Shown: positions 27,275-37,055, numbered from the stretch's first letter. The stretch: 64,000 nt of DNA from Herbaspirillum rubrisubalbicans (GCF_003719195.1 NZ_CP024996.1:744001-808000); one strand, 5' to 3'. The notes: generated from the sequence alone by a model not told the origin. A program made the numbers and translations.

Positions 27275-28870
27275 GTGAGAGCCCCCATCGCCGCAGACGA
27301 TATCAGGACTGCCTTGGACGCCGGCCATCTGTGGCCGGCGCTGCAGCCCTTGATCCATCTGCGCACGGGACGTATTGCCGGCTTCGAGATGCTGGCGCGC
27401 TGGAGCTGTCCTCAGCGCGGCGTGGTCTCCCCGGTCGATTTCATTACCGTGGCCGAGGATGCGGGCTTGCTCGATACCCTGCTGCTCCAGCTGCTCGACA
27501 CCGTGGCCGACAGCCTGCGCCACTGGCCTGCCGACCTGCGTCTGGCCATCAATCTCTCTCCGCGCCAGTTCCTCGACACCAGCCTCCTGGAGCGGCTCTC
27601 CACGGTGATGCACGCGCATGGCCTGCCACTGTCGCGCCTGCAGTTGGAGATCACCGAAAGCTCGCTGGTCCAGGACCACGAGCGCACCCTGCAGACTATC
27701 CGGGCCGCGCGACAGGCCGGTGCCAGCCTGTCGCTGGATGACTTCGGTACCGGCTACTCCAGCCTGACCCGCCTGCAGTCCTATCCCTTCGATGAAATCA
27801 AGATTGACGCCAGCTTCGTGCGCACCATGGACCAGGATCCGGACAGTTTTCGCATCGTACTGGCGGTGGCCGGCTTGGGCCAGAGCCTGAAGATGCACGT
27901 GGTGGCCGAAGGCGTCGAGACTTCCCATCATGCCCACCTGTTGAAGCGCATGGGCTGTGAATTCGGCCAGGGTTTTCACCTCGGCCGTCCGGCCCCCTTG
28001 GCCGAGGCCGCGCGCTTGATCGAGCAGCAAGGCGTATGGCAGCGTCACAGCGCCGGCATTGATACTTCCCCCTTCCAGCGCTGGCATCAGCTCGATTCGC
28101 TCTACCGTAGTGCCCCGGTCGGCTTGTGCTTCCTCGATCCGCTGCTGCGCGTGGTCAGCGCCAATGCCATGATGATCGACCTGCTCGGTGGCAATGCCGA
28201 CAGCGAGCTGGAGGGTTCTCCCGTGATCCGACTGCTGGACCGCAGCGAACATCGGCCGTTGTTGCAGATGCTGGCGCAGGTGGTGGATGGTGCGTCTGCG
28301 GCACCGATGGAATTCTTCAATTCGCGTACCGGGCGCACTTCGCTGCTGGCTTTCCAACTGGTGCGCAGCGACCTTGGCGAATTGCTGGGCATCTCCGGTT
28401 CCGCCGTCGACATCACTGCCCGGGTGGCCGCCGAACGTACCGTGCGTGACAGTGAAGAACACTTCCATCGAGCCATTGATCTGAGTCCCAACATTCCCTG
28501 GGCTGCCGATGAACAGGGTGTGGTCGACTACATCGGTCCCACCTTCGAATGGCAGCCTGAACTCAATATCGTGCAGCGCCACCGGCAATGGGTGGCGTGC
28601 ATCCCCGAGGACGATCGCCAGCGGGTCCGCCAGGAATGGCTCGATAACTTGCCCAGCGGCCGTCCCTTCAGCACCGAATTCCGCGTGCTTTGGCCCGATG
28701 GTCAGTGGCGCTGGATGCGCAGCCGGGCCTCGCCCCATGCCGATGCCGAGGGCCGCATTCTGCGCTGGTATGGCCTTATTGTCGATATCAGTGTCGAGCG
28801 CGCCTTGCAGCAACGCATCGCGCTGCTGGAGCAACAGCTCCAGCCATCGCGCGCAAGTGGCGACACCTGA
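27275..28870 (+). CDS. EAL domain c-di-GMP phosphodiesterase with C-terminal PAS domains
   Basis: A 531-residue cytosolic protein. The EAL domain comes first (about 5-250) and its active-site residues are present: EMLARW in place of [41 protein letters not shown] and AEGVET. Two PAS-type sensor regions follow, one starting [18 protein letters not shown] near 276 and one near 405 ([19 protein letters not shown]). Output before sensor is the reverse of the usual order. The start is GTG with GGAG 7 bases upstream. It likely degrades c-di-GMP in response to a bound signal. Confidence 0.88.
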   Translation: MRAPIAADDIRTALDAGHLWPALQPLIHLRTGRIAGFEMLARWSCPQRGVVSPVDFITVAEDAGLLDTLLLQLLDTVADSLRHWPADLRLAINLSPRQFLDTSLLERLSTVMHAHGLPLSRLQLEITESSLVQDHERTLQTIRAARQAGASLSLDDFGTGYSSLTRLQSYPFDEIKIDASFVRTMDQDPDSFRIVLAVAGLGQSLKMHVVAEGVETSHHAHLLKRMGCEFGQGFHLGRPAPLAEAARLIEQQGVWQRHSAGIDTSPFQRWHQLDSLYRSAPVGLCFLDPLLRVVSANAMMIDLLGGNADSELEGSPVIRLLDRSEHRPLLQMLAQVVDGASAAPMEFFNSRTGRTSLLAFQLVRSDLGELLGISGSAVDITARVAAERTVRDSEEHFHRAIDLSPNIPWAADEQGVVDYIGPTFEWQPELNIVQRHRQWVACIPEDDRQRVRQEWLDNLPSGRPFSTEFRVLWPDGQWRWMRSRASPHADAEGRILRWYGLIVDISVERALQQRIALLEQQLQPSRASGDT

Positions 28871-28970
28871 CCTGCACCTGGCCCACAGAGGCGCAGCCCT
28901 TCGGCGAGGTGGCGACAAATCAGAGATAATGGCGGCTTGCTTCACGTTAGCCATGAAAAGGAGTCGCCAA

Positions 28971-29375
28971 GTGAGAATGTTGCACACGATGCTGCGCGTG
29001 GGAAATCTGGACCGATCCATTGATTTCTATACCCAGGTGCTGGGCATGAAACTGCTGCGCAGGAATGACTATCCCGAGGGTAAATTCACGCTGGCCTTCG
29101 TCGGCTATGGAGAAGAGAGCGATCACACGGTCCTGGAGCTGACGCACAATTGGGATACGCCATCCTATGATCTCGGCTCCGGTTACGGCCATATCGCGAT
29201 CGAAGTTGAAGACGCCTATCAGGCCTGTGAGGCGGTGAAAGCCAAGGGGGGCATCGTGACACGAGAAGCCGGCCCCATGAAACACGGCAAGACCGTCATT
29301 GCCTTTGTACAGGACCCTGACGGCTACAAAATTGAATTTATCCAGAAGAAAGAAAACTTCAGTTCTGCTGATTAA
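28971..29375 (+). CDS. gloA: Lactoylglutathione lyase (glyoxalase I)
   Basis: Detoxifies methylglyoxal by converting its glutathione hemithioacetal to lactoylglutathione. The 134-residue protein matches E. coli GloA from [20 protein letters not shown] onward. The metal ligands His5, Glu56, His74 and Glu122 are all present (the last in [10 protein letters not shown]). The start is GTG with GGAG 8 bases upstream; the next ATG two codons later would lose the family MR start and the spacing. It is a single gene; the IS relic lies right after it. Confidence 0.95.
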   Translation: MRMLHTMLRVGNLDRSIDFYTQVLGMKLLRRNDYPEGKFTLAFVGYGEESDHTVLELTHNWDTPSYDLGSGYGHIAIEVEDAYQACEAVKAKGGIVTREAGPMKHGKTVIAFVQDPDGYKIEFIQKKENFSSAD

Positions 29376-29390
29376 AAAAACCGGCAGATC

Positions 29391-29505
29391 GAATCGCCGC
29401 TTGTTGAAGTACCGCTGCTCGTACTGTACCGGAGAAGGCTTGCCACTCCAGGAGTGGCGGCGTTTCGGGTGGTGGGACATGGCGATGTCATCGAACACAT
29501 CTGAC
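29391..29505 (-). pseudogene. IS3-family transposase C-terminal relic
   Basis: On the minus strand, in the gap between gloA and the hydroxylase gene, about 38 codons read SDVFDDIAMSHHPKRRHSW and then SPVQYEQRYFNKRRF. This resembles the end of IS3-family transposase OrfB (typically ...FDYIE.FYNPKRRHS...LSPVQYE..YF). Both sides lack the rest of the element, so it is a decayed fragment. Frame and similarity are judged by eye; no catalytic residues remain beyond the terminal part. Confidence 0.55.
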
Positions 29506-29617
29506 GGTCCTCCACTGGTCATCCGTATTCCGCTGCCCATCACTTGCTACTGCTGCCTGGCAGCGTGACCACGCCTTCGCCCAACTTCGCCCCCCCGGGG
29601 GCTCCTATTCCACCGCT

Positions 29618-30736
29618 ATGGAAAAGATCATCGTCTACGTCATCCCCGTCTTTCTATTGTTGATTGCGGTGGAGTTCGGCTATGGTTACCTGCGTCGGCG
29701 CAACACCTACCGCCTGGCCGATGCCCTGGCCAGCTTGTCGCAGGGCGTGATCAGTCAACTCGTGGCGCTGATCACCCAACTGTTCCAAATCGGGCTTTAC
29801 ACCTTGGTCTACCGCGTGTTCGCCATCTTCCCGGCGGCGCGTTTCTGGCATGGTGTACTGGGCTGGGCGTCGGCCATCCTGCTGTTCGATTTTTTCGATT
29901 ACTGGCTACATCGCTTCGGCCACGAAAATGCGCTGGGCTGGGCGGCGCACGCTGTACACCACCAGAGCCAGGACTTCAACCTCTCCACTGCGCTACGCCA
30001 GGAAAGCACGGTGGTGCTGCTGGGCTGGGTGTTCTACTTACCCATGGCGATTCTGGGCGTGGAGCCCGAGCAGTTTGCCTTGGCCGGTCTGGTCGTGCTT
30101 GTCTACCAATTCTGGATCCACACCGAGCACGTCGGCAAGCTGGGCTGGTTCGATCGTGTGTTTTCCTCACCCTCCAACCACCGGGTGCACCACGCTGTGA
30201 ATGACCAGTACCTGGACAAGAACTACGGCGGGATGCTGGTGATCTGGGATCGCATGTTCGGTACCTTTGCTGAGGAAAAGGAGCCGGTGGTCTATGGTAC
30301 GCGCACGCCCCTCAACAGCTGGGATCCGCTATGGGCGATTTGTTCCGGCTACGCGCAGTTGCTGCAAAGCGCCGCGCAGATGCCACGCTGGCAGGACAAG
30401 CTGAAAATCTTTTTCAAGGCACCAGGCTGGCGCCCGGCCGGCATGGCGCCGTCACCGCAGTTTGACCTGGAGGCGGCACGCAAGCGCTATGATACGCAGC
30501 TGCCGCGCCTGGCGCAGTGGTTCTCGGGCCTGCAGTTCGTGGCCTTGCTGGCCGCGGCTGCGGCTCTGCTGTGGGTGGCCGATGAACAGCCCTACCTGCG
30601 CCTTCTGCTGATCAGCGCCGCTTTGCTGGCCGGCTTCTGGGCGCTGGGGGCCTTCATGGAACGTCGCCTGAGCGGTGCGATGATGCTGCTCATCGACGTC
30701 GCTGCCGCGGTCGTGGCGGCGTATGCATTGATGTGA
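29618..30736 (+). CDS. Sterol desaturase / fatty acid hydroxylase family membrane protein
   Basis: A 372-residue integral membrane protein with about five to six helices. The diiron His boxes are visible: HRFGHEN at about 104, HAVHHQSQD at about 115, HTEHVG at about 168 and NHRVHHAV at about 187. Such enzymes use O2 and an iron pair to hydroxylate or desaturate lipids. A second hydrophobic domain (about 310-370) has an extra pair of helices. The lipid substrate cannot be told; an alkylglycerol-type or sterol-like lipid is possible. The gene is alone between the IS relic and the ClC gene. Confidence 0.85.
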   Translation: MEKIIVYVIPVFLLLIAVEFGYGYLRRRNTYRLADALASLSQGVISQLVALITQLFQIGLYTLVYRVFAIFPAARFWHGVLGWASAILLFDFFDYWLHRFGHENALGWAAHAVHHQSQDFNLSTALRQESTVVLLGWVFYLPMAILGVEPEQFALAGLVVLVYQFWIHTEHVGKLGWFDRVFSSPSNHRVHHAVNDQYLDKNYGGMLVIWDRMFGTFAEEKEPVVYGTRTPLNSWDPLWAICSGYAQLLQSAAQMPRWQDKLKIFFKAPGWRPAGMAPSPQFDLEAARKRYDTQLPRLAQWFSGLQFVALLAAAAALLWVADEQPYLRLLLISAALLAGFWALGAFMERRLSGAMMLLIDVAAAVVAAYALM

Positions 30737-30824
30737 CGCGGCGCGCTTGCGCTGGCACATGCTTGACCGCGTTAACCTTGAATTCTTCCGCATCAGAACA
30801 ACCGAACGACAGTAGGAACGCCAA

Positions 30825-32108
30825 TTGAGTCTCTATCAACTATCCAAAAGCCACCTGCACCGTCTGTGGGTCGAATACGGCATCCTCTGGAGCGGTGCCA
30901 TCATCGTCGGCTTGGTCGCGGTGCTGTATGCACAGGCCATCGAAATCGGCTTCGGAGTCTTCCGCAGCATCGAACACAAGCAGCCCTGGCTGCCCTTGCT
31001 GCTCACGCCGGCCGTCTGTGCCGCCTGCGTGTGGCTCACGCGCCGTTACTTTGCCGGCTCCGAAGGCAGCGGCATTCCGCAAGCCATCGCTACCCTGCAT
31101 GGCGACACTGACGAACGCGGTAGCGCACTGCTGTCGATCCGAGTGATGGTGGGCAAGATCGTGCTGTCGATCGTGGCCATCGCTGGTGGCATGACCATCG
31201 GTCGCGAAGGACCGACCGTGCAGATCGGGGCGGCCATCATGTACAACCTGCGTCGCCTGTATCCGAGCGGATACGAGCATATGGAGCGGCGCCTGATCCT
31301 GGCCGGTGCCGCCGCAGGCCTGGCCGCAGCCTTCAATACGCCGCTGGCGGGGATCGTGTTCGCCATCGAAGAGCTCTCGCGCAGCTTCGAGCAGCGTGCC
31401 AGCGGCGTGGTGATCACCACCATCATCTTCGCTGGTCTGGTGGCCTTGTCCATCAATGGCAACTACACCTACTTCGGCTCCATCACGTTTCCCGGCGAAA
31501 CCAGTAGTCGCCTGATCCTGGCCGTGGTGGTCACGGCCGTGCTGATGGGGGTGGCCGGCGGCTTGTTCTGCTGGCTCATCCTCAACCCCACGCGCTGGAT
31601 CCCGGCACCGATCGTCACTCTGCGCGCAGAGCGCCCGGTGGCCTTTGCCGCCTTGTGTGGTTTCATCGTCGCGGTCATCGGCGTGGCCGCCGGCGGCGCT
31701 ACCTTCGGCAGCGGCTATGAGCAAGCGCATGGCTTGCTCAACGATGGGCAGGGTCTGTCGGTGTTCTATCCCTTCCTCAAGTTCGCTTCCATGATCGGCT
31801 CTTACCTGCCGGGTCTGCCGGGCGGTATCTTTGCGCCTTCGCTGTCCATCGGCGCGGGTTTCGGCAACCTGCTGCACCTGCTCTTCGGTGGCACCTCGCT
31901 GCCCATGCTGGTGGCGTTGGCCATGGTCGGCTACCTGGCCGCAGTGACCCAGTCACCCATCACGGCCTTCGTGATCGTGATGGAAATGGTCGATGGCCAT
32001 GCGCTGGTGATCTCGCTGATGGCCACCGCCCTGATCGCCTCGGCGGTGTCCAAGGTATTTGCACCGCCCCTGTATGAAACCCTGGCCGAGCGCTATCTGA
32101 AATCCTGA
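30825..32108 (+). CDS. ClC-family chloride/proton antiporter
   Basis: A 427-residue inner-membrane protein of the ClC family. The selectivity motifs are GSEGSGIPQ near 86, GREGPTVQIG near 130 (the external gating Glu) and a GLPGG-IFAP region near 330. An internal proton-pathway Glu corresponds to EELSRSF, so it is predicted to exchange chloride for protons rather than be a channel. It starts with TTG preceded by AGGA 9 bases upstream; no better ATG is near. The ClC dimer may help acid resistance or anion balance. Confidence 0.88.
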   Translation: MSLYQLSKSHLHRLWVEYGILWSGAIIVGLVAVLYAQAIEIGFGVFRSIEHKQPWLPLLLTPAVCAACVWLTRRYFAGSEGSGIPQAIATLHGDTDERGSALLSIRVMVGKIVLSIVAIAGGMTIGREGPTVQIGAAIMYNLRRLYPSGYEHMERRLILAGAAAGLAAAFNTPLAGIVFAIEELSRSFEQRASGVVITTIIFAGLVALSINGNYTYFGSITFPGETSSRLILAVVVTAVLMGVAGGLFCWLILNPTRWIPAPIVTLRAERPVAFAALCGFIVAVIGVAAGGATFGSGYEQAHGLLNDGQGLSVFYPFLKFASMIGSYLPGLPGGIFAPSLSIGAGFGNLLHLLFGGTSLPMLVALAMVGYLAAVTQSPITAFVIVMEMVDGHALVISLMATALIASAVSKVFAPPLYETLAERYLKS

Positions 32109-32156
32109 TATCGACTGCCAGGTTTATCTGTTTTTACGCTACTGATATCGCTTTGA

Positions 32157-32181
32157 ACGCTGCGTCAATTTGACGCAGCGT
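32157..32181. promoter_or_regulatory. Perfect 25-bp palindrome upstream of the copper receptor gene
   Basis: The 12-base arms ACGCTGCGTCAA and TTGACGCAGCGT around one central T form an exact inverted repeat, about 50 bases after the ClC stop and 175 before the receptor start. It could be a regulator binding site or a transcript hairpin of the ClC gene; no T-run follows. Confidence 0.4.
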
Positions 32182-32356
32182 CCGCAACCCGCCTGTGGCG
32201 CGCCTCTGCCGCCATTTCCTCATCCTGCGCTGCTTAACGCGACAATATGTCGCATCTCCCCATCGGGGTGCCTGTCCATAATCGCGCCTGTCCCGTTGCA
32301 CGCCTTGCGGCGGTGCATGCAGAGGGCATCGATAAAGACAACCACAGGGGATTTCC

Positions 32357-34468
32357 ATGCAAATGACACCTTGCGCCTGCGCCATTGCGCTGGCGTTTAC
32401 CGTGTGCAGCGATGTGCTGGCACGCACTGACGATGAGACACCACTGCCTGCTATCACGGTGAGCAGCGACAAGCCATCAGCGCTGCCGCCCAGTGCCGAC
32501 AGCGCTGCGCTGCTCAACGACCAGCCCGGCTATGCCACGGCAGCCGGTGGTGGCGTATCAGCCTTGCCGGTCTTGAATGGCTTTGCCGCTGATCGCCTCA
32601 AGATCCGCCTGGATGGCATGGAAGTCACGGCCGCTTGCGGCAACCAGATGAATGCGCCGATGTCTTACATGCCGCCCGCCCAGGTCGGCATGACGCGCGT
32701 GATCGCCGGCATCACTCCGGTCAGCGTGGGCGGCGACAGCATCGGCGGCAGCATCGAATTGAGCTCGCCGGCGCCCCAGTTTGCCTCTGCCCCCGGTCAG
32801 TTGCTGACCAAGGGTGGCTTCGCGGTCTCGGCGCGTAGCGTCAATGCGGAAGTATCGGCCTCGCTCAATGCCACGGTGGCCAGCGACAGCCTCTCCGTGG
32901 CCTACGTGGCCAGCCAGTCGCGGGCCGAGAGTTACGTCAACGGCAATGGCGACAAGGTGCTCTCCAGTCTCTATCAGAGCAACAACCATGCGCTCACCGT
33001 GGCCGCACGCGGTGAGGGCCAGCAACTGGTCTTGAAGGTGGGGCAGCAATACATTCCTTACCAGGGCTTCCCTAACGAATACATGGACATGACGGGCAAT
33101 CGTTCCACCTTTGCCAACCTGGGCTATGAGCGTCGTTTCGACTGGGGCAAACTGTTCGGCCGGCTGTACTGGCAGCGTACCGAGCACGAGATGGGTTTCT
33201 TCAGTGGCGAGCGCAGCGGCACCATGCCCATGCAAACGCAAGGCCGCGACCTCGGCTATACGCTGCGCGCCGATATCGACTTGGCCCCGGAAGGCCGCAG
33301 CGTGCTGCGTGTGGGGCATGAATACCACAGCTTCCACCTCGACGATGTCTGGCCGCCGGTGCCGGGCTCGATGATGATGGGCCCGCGCCCCTACCTGAAC
33401 ATCAACGATGGCAAGCGCGACCGTTTGGCGCTCTTCGCCGAATGGGAGCAGCAGCTTGATGCACGCTGGAGCACGCTGGTGGGCGTGCGCGATGAACTGG
33501 TCAAGAGTGATGCCGGCAATGTGCAGTCCTACGGCACCAACATGATGAACCAGCCCGATCTGAGGGCGGCCAATGCCTTCAATGCACGCGGCCACGCCAA
33601 GACCGATAACAACATTGACCTGACTGCACTGGCGCGATGGACGCCTGATGCCGGAAAGACCTACGAATTCGGCTACGCCCGCAAGACTCGTTCACCCAAT
33701 CTCTACGAGCGCTACACCTGGGGCCGCGGGACCATGGCCATGACCATGACCAACTGGTTCGGTGACGGCAACGGTTACGTCGGCAATATCGATCTCAAGC
33801 GAGAGGTGGCGCATACCTTCTCCGGCAGCGCCGATTGGCATAGCCAAGACAGCGAGGGCGGCCAGCACCGTTGGTTCTTCAAGATGACGCCTTATTTCAG
33901 CTATGTCGAGAACTACATCGATGCGGATGTGATTGGTCGCTTCAATCCCTATAGCGTCAGCACGGCCTCCGCCAGGCTGCTGCAGTTTGCCAACCACGAT
34001 GCCCGCCTCTATGGCATCAATGCCTCCTGGAAGTGGCCACTGTCGGTGGCTAGCGGGCTGGGTGAAGTTTCCTTCACCGGCAAGGCCGGTATCACCCGTG
34101 GCAAGCGGGTCGACGGCGGCAACCTGTACCACATGATGCCTTTTCATGTACTAGCGGCACTGGAGCACAAGCAAGGCCCCTGGACCCAGCGTGCTGAAAT
34201 GAACTATGTGGCGCGCAAGAGCCAGGTGGATAGCAATCGGGTCGAGCCGGTGACGGCCAGCTACACCGTCTTCAACCTCAGGAGCAGCTATCGCTTCAAT
34301 GCCGCCATCAGCGTGACGGCGGGCATCAGCAATCTGTTCAATCGCAATTATGCCGAGCCGCTGGGCGGGGTCTATCTGTCGGGCTTGGCCAGCAGCAGGA
34401 GCGGTAGCCTGCAAGCCTTGCCGGGCTATGGTCGTTCGCTGGATGTGGGAGTAAACGTGAGCTTCTGA
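32357..34468 (+). CDS. TonB-dependent copper receptor (OprC/NosA-like)
   Basis: A 703-residue outer-membrane receptor. A short signal peptide ends near residue 22 (VLA). The plug domain has LKIRLDGMEVTAACGNQMNA, and a C-terminal beta-barrel ends in LDVGVNVSF with a terminal Phe. The copper-binding pairs known from Pseudomonas OprC are visible: C94-x3-M98 (CGNQM) and H278-x-M280 (HEM). A late SMMMGP segment also fits the family. No TonB box is obvious beyond LPAITVSS near 29-36. TonB and ExbB/ExbD are encoded 24 kb away. The metal specificity is inferred from the motifs. Confidence 0.78.
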   Translation: MQMTPCACAIALAFTVCSDVLARTDDETPLPAITVSSDKPSALPPSADSAALLNDQPGYATAAGGGVSALPVLNGFAADRLKIRLDGMEVTAACGNQMNAPMSYMPPAQVGMTRVIAGITPVSVGGDSIGGSIELSSPAPQFASAPGQLLTKGGFAVSARSVNAEVSASLNATVASDSLSVAYVASQSRAESYVNGNGDKVLSSLYQSNNHALTVAARGEGQQLVLKVGQQYIPYQGFPNEYMDMTGNRSTFANLGYERRFDWGKLFGRLYWQRTEHEMGFFSGERSGTMPMQTQGRDLGYTLRADIDLAPEGRSVLRVGHEYHSFHLDDVWPPVPGSMMMGPRPYLNINDGKRDRLALFAEWEQQLDARWSTLVGVRDELVKSDAGNVQSYGTNMMNQPDLRAANAFNARGHAKTDNNIDLTALARWTPDAGKTYEFGYARKTRSPNLYERYTWGRGTMAMTMTNWFGDGNGYVGNIDLKREVAHTFSGSADWHSQDSEGGQHRWFFKMTPYFSYVENYIDADVIGRFNPYSVSTASARLLQFANHDARLYGINASWKWPLSVASGLGEVSFTGKAGITRGKRVDGGNLYHMMPFHVLAALEHKQGPWTQRAEMNYVARKSQVDSNRVEPVTASYTVFNLRSSYRFNAAISVTAGISNLFNRNYAEPLGGVYLSGLASSRSGSLQALPGYGRSLDVGVNVSF

Positions 34469-34495
34469 TCGAAGAGGGGCAGGATAGCGCACCGC

Positions 34496-35476
34496 TCAGA
34501 AGATCGGCAAGGTCTCCGCGGCGCTGTCGCGCAAGGCTTTCTTGGCCGATTCGAATTCGGGGAAGATCGATTGCACCGTGGCCCAGAAGCGTGGGCTATG
34601 GTTCATTTCGCGCAGGTGGGCCAGTTCGTGCGCGATCACGTAGTCGATCAGCGGCAGGGCGAAATGGATCAGCCGCCAGTTCAGACGGATGCGCGCATCC
34701 GAAGTGCAGGAACCCCATTGCGTGGTGGCCGAGGACAGCGCATAGGAGCGATAGCTAACGCCCAGCTTGTCGGCATAGATGATGAGCCGCTTGCCGAACA
34801 GTTCCTCGGCGCGCGCCTGCAGCCAGCCTTGCACGCGATCCTTCAATTGCTGCTCGCCGGCGTCGGCGGGCAGGCTGATGTTGAGCTCACGCGTGAGTTC
34901 ATCAAGTAGCACCGCCTGACGTTGTCCGGTGCGGATGCGCAAGGTGATGTCCTGGCCCAGGTAGGGCAGGGTGGCGCCGTCGCGCCATTGCATTTGCGGT
35001 TGCAGACGGCGCGCCGAGCGCTCGCGGCGTTCGTTGAGCTTGGTCAGGATCCAGCGCTGCTTTTCGCGGATGGCATGGTCGATTTCGGCCAGCGTCACCC
35101 ATTTGGGGGCGGTCACCCGCAAGCCTTCGTCGCTGACCAAAAAACCGATGGTGCGGCGCTTGGAGCGCAGCAGAGCAAAGTCGATGGTGTGCTCGCCCAG
35201 TTCGATGCGCCGCTTGCCATCGGCCGGTCGGGCGCTGGGCGGTGCCAGCAGCGGATTGGCCGGGGCAGGTGGAGCCGGGATCAGGGGCGTGGGCAGCGGG
35301 GCTGCATGGACCACCGGCTGGGGCGTAACGATCAGGGGCGGCTGCAGCGTCGGCGAGGGCAGGGCCGGGCCGGGGTCGACCGGTGCCGGTGCCACGGCAG
35401 GTTCAGGCGTGCCAAACAAATCCAGTTGCAGCGCGAGCTGGTCGGGATGGGTCTTGGGTTTGCGTAGCAGTATCAA
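34496..35476 (-). CDS. YgjP-like zinc metallopeptidase domain protein (DUF45)
   Basis: A 326-residue protein with a SprT/YgjP-type metallopeptidase domain. The zinc motif is HELAHLREMNHSPRFW (HExxH plus a later His) near 285, and the family signature TQWGSCTSDARIRLNWRLI precedes it. The N-terminal region of about 80 residues is a Pro-rich low-complexity stretch (PAVAPAPVDPGPALPSP and similar), probably disordered. It is the last gene of the minus-strand miaB-to-ygjP run, after plsC. The function in bacteria is not established. Confidence 0.85.
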   Translation of the reverse strand: MILLRKPKTHPDQLALQLDLFGTPEPAVAPAPVDPGPALPSPTLQPPLIVTPQPVVHAAPLPTPLIPAPPAPANPLLAPPSARPADGKRRIELGEHTIDFALLRSKRRTIGFLVSDEGLRVTAPKWVTLAEIDHAIREKQRWILTKLNERRERSARRLQPQMQWRDGATLPYLGQDITLRIRTGQRQAVLLDELTRELNISLPADAGEQQLKDRVQGWLQARAEELFGKRLIIYADKLGVSYRSYALSSATTQWGSCTSDARIRLNWRLIHFALPLIDYVIAHELAHLREMNHSPRFWATVQSIFPEFESAKKALRDSAAETLPIF

Positions 35477-35529
35477 GGCGGTCGCGGCGTCCTGTGGTGC
35501 GGGTGGCTAAGGAGTGCGGCCGCGCTGCA

Positions 35530-36315
35530 TTACTGGGATGCAGCTTGGGCGGCCGGCCGGGGCGCGCTGTTTTTGTAGACGTCCGGCGAAATCACGCGCA
35601 TCTCGGATTCTATCCAATTTTCGACGCGCTCGTTCAACTCCTGGGCCGTCAGGCCTTCCGGCGACATCGGCTTGCCGATGGACACCGTAATGACCCCCGG
35701 CTGCTTGATGAAACTGCCCTTGGGCCAGCATTGACCGGAGTTCATCGCAATGGGGACCACCAGCGTGTTGGTCTCCACCGCCAGGCGCGGGCCACCCGCT
35801 TTGTACTTGCCCTGCGAGCCCACGGCGGTGCGCGTGCCTTCCGGGAACATCACGATCCACTGACCATCACGCAGGCGGCGCCGGCCATGTTCCAGCACTT
35901 GCGAGAAAGCGTCGCGACCTTTCTTGCGGTCGATCGGGATCATGCGCAACAACGCAATGCCCCAGCCGAAGAAGGGAATATAGGTCAGTTCCTTCTTGAA
36001 CACGAACACCAGCGGACGCGGCATGTTGATGACGTAGAAGATGGTTTCCCAGGCCGACTGATGCTTGGAGAGCAGGATCACCGGTGCATCAGGCAGGTTC
36101 TCGGCGCCGCGGATCTCATAACGGATGCCGCAGATCACGCGCGCGGTCCAGATCACGAAGACGTTCCAGCGCGAGGTCCACCAATAGCGTTGGGGATAAG
36201 GGAAGGGGGCCGACAGCAGGCAGGCGAAGGACCAGATGACGGTGGCGACCGACATGAGGACCATGAAGACCAGCGAACGCAGGATCAGGACAAGGCGCAA
36301 AATCGTTTCTCCCAT
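35530..36315 (-). CDS. plsC: 1-acyl-sn-glycerol-3-phosphate acyltransferase (PlsC)
   Basis: Makes phosphatidic acid from lysophosphatidic acid at the inner membrane. The 261-residue protein has a hydrophobic N-terminus (about 8-30: LVLILRSLVFMVLM). The catalytic motif is SKHQSAWETIF, an H-x4-E form of the usual H-x4-D, followed by FPEGTRTAVGSQGKYKAGG, the lysophosphatidate-binding motif. An in-frame 35-residue upstream extension is rejected because MGETILRLVLIL starts the usual fold. It follows gmhB by 65 bases on the same strand. Confidence 0.92.
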   Translation of the reverse strand: MGETILRLVLILRSLVFMVLMSVATVIWSFACLLSAPFPYPQRYWWTSRWNVFVIWTARVICGIRYEIRGAENLPDAPVILLSKHQSAWETIFYVINMPRPLVFVFKKELTYIPFFGWGIALLRMIPIDRKKGRDAFSQVLEHGRRRLRDGQWIVMFPEGTRTAVGSQGKYKAGGPRLAVETNTLVVPIAMNSGQCWPKGSFIKQPGVITVSIGKPMSPEGLTAQELNERVENWIESEMRVISPDVYKNSAPRPAAQAASQ

Positions 36316-36379
36316 GCCTAGGCATGTTGATGTTGTAAATGGGTGGGGGTGCGGGCTGCGCGACGGCAGCCTGCCCGCA

Positions 36380-36937
36380 CTATACCGAAACCCCGACCGG
36401 TGACTTGAGGATGAAATCAACTACCGCCGATAAATCCGGGAAGACCAGCGTGCCCGGCGGCAAGCCGCCCTTGGCCTGGGTCTTCTCGCCCTTGCCGGTG
36501 AGCACCAGGTAGGGCGCGCAACCGGCCACATAACCGGCCTGCAGGTCGCGCAGCGAATCGCCCACGGTGGCTACGCCGCCGCGCAGGCTGATGTTGAAGC
36601 GCTTGGCGATCTCGTGAAACATGCCCGGCTTGGGCTTGCGGCAATCGCAATTGTCATCGGCCGAGTGCGGGCAGAAGAATACAGCATCGATATCGGCACC
36701 GGCCTGCTGGGCCGCGTTGTGCATCTTCTGGTGGATGGCGTTGAGGGTCTTGATGTCGAACAGGCCGCGCGCCACGCCTGACTGGTTGGTGGCGACCACC
36801 ACGCGATAGCCGGCCTGGTTCAGGCGCGCAATCGCTTCCAGCGAACCCTTGATGGGGATCCACTCGTCGGGCGACTTGATGAAGGCATCGGAATCCTGAT
36901 TGATGACGCCATCGCGATCAAGGATGATCAGTTTCAT
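36380..36937 (-). CDS. gmhB: D-glycero-beta-D-manno-heptose 1,7-bisphosphate 7-phosphatase
   Basis: Removes a phosphate in ADP-heptose synthesis for LPS inner core. The 185-residue HAD phosphatase begins LIILDRDGVINQDSD (motif DxDGxxN). It has the zinc-binding cluster FFCPHSADDNCDCRKPKPG, with C-x-H...C-x-C. The VGDSLRDLQAG segment is HAD motif IV. It lies between glyS and plsC, an order common in betaproteobacteria. Confidence 0.95.
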   Translation of the reverse strand: MKLIILDRDGVINQDSDAFIKSPDEWIPIKGSLEAIARLNQAGYRVVVATNQSGVARGLFDIKTLNAIHQKMHNAAQQAGADIDAVFFCPHSADDNCDCRKPKPGMFHEIAKRFNISLRGGVATVGDSLRDLQAGYVAGCAPYLVLTGKGEKTQAKGGLPPGTLVFPDLSAVVDFILKSPVGVSV

Positions 36938-37055
36938 GCGGGCTTTCCTTGATGAACACCGCCGCGCCAGGACAAGCCCGTGCGCGGCGGATCGGTACTG
37001 CAGGACTACATGACTATATGACTACATCTGCATTGCAGCCGCTGGCCCCAGGTGC

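Noticed and set aside
27073..27741. 222-codon plus-strand frame overlapping the EAL gene start
   Set aside because: It is out of frame with the EAL domain and its product is Arg/Pro-rich without a domain; the GTG-started EAL frame has all catalytic motifs.
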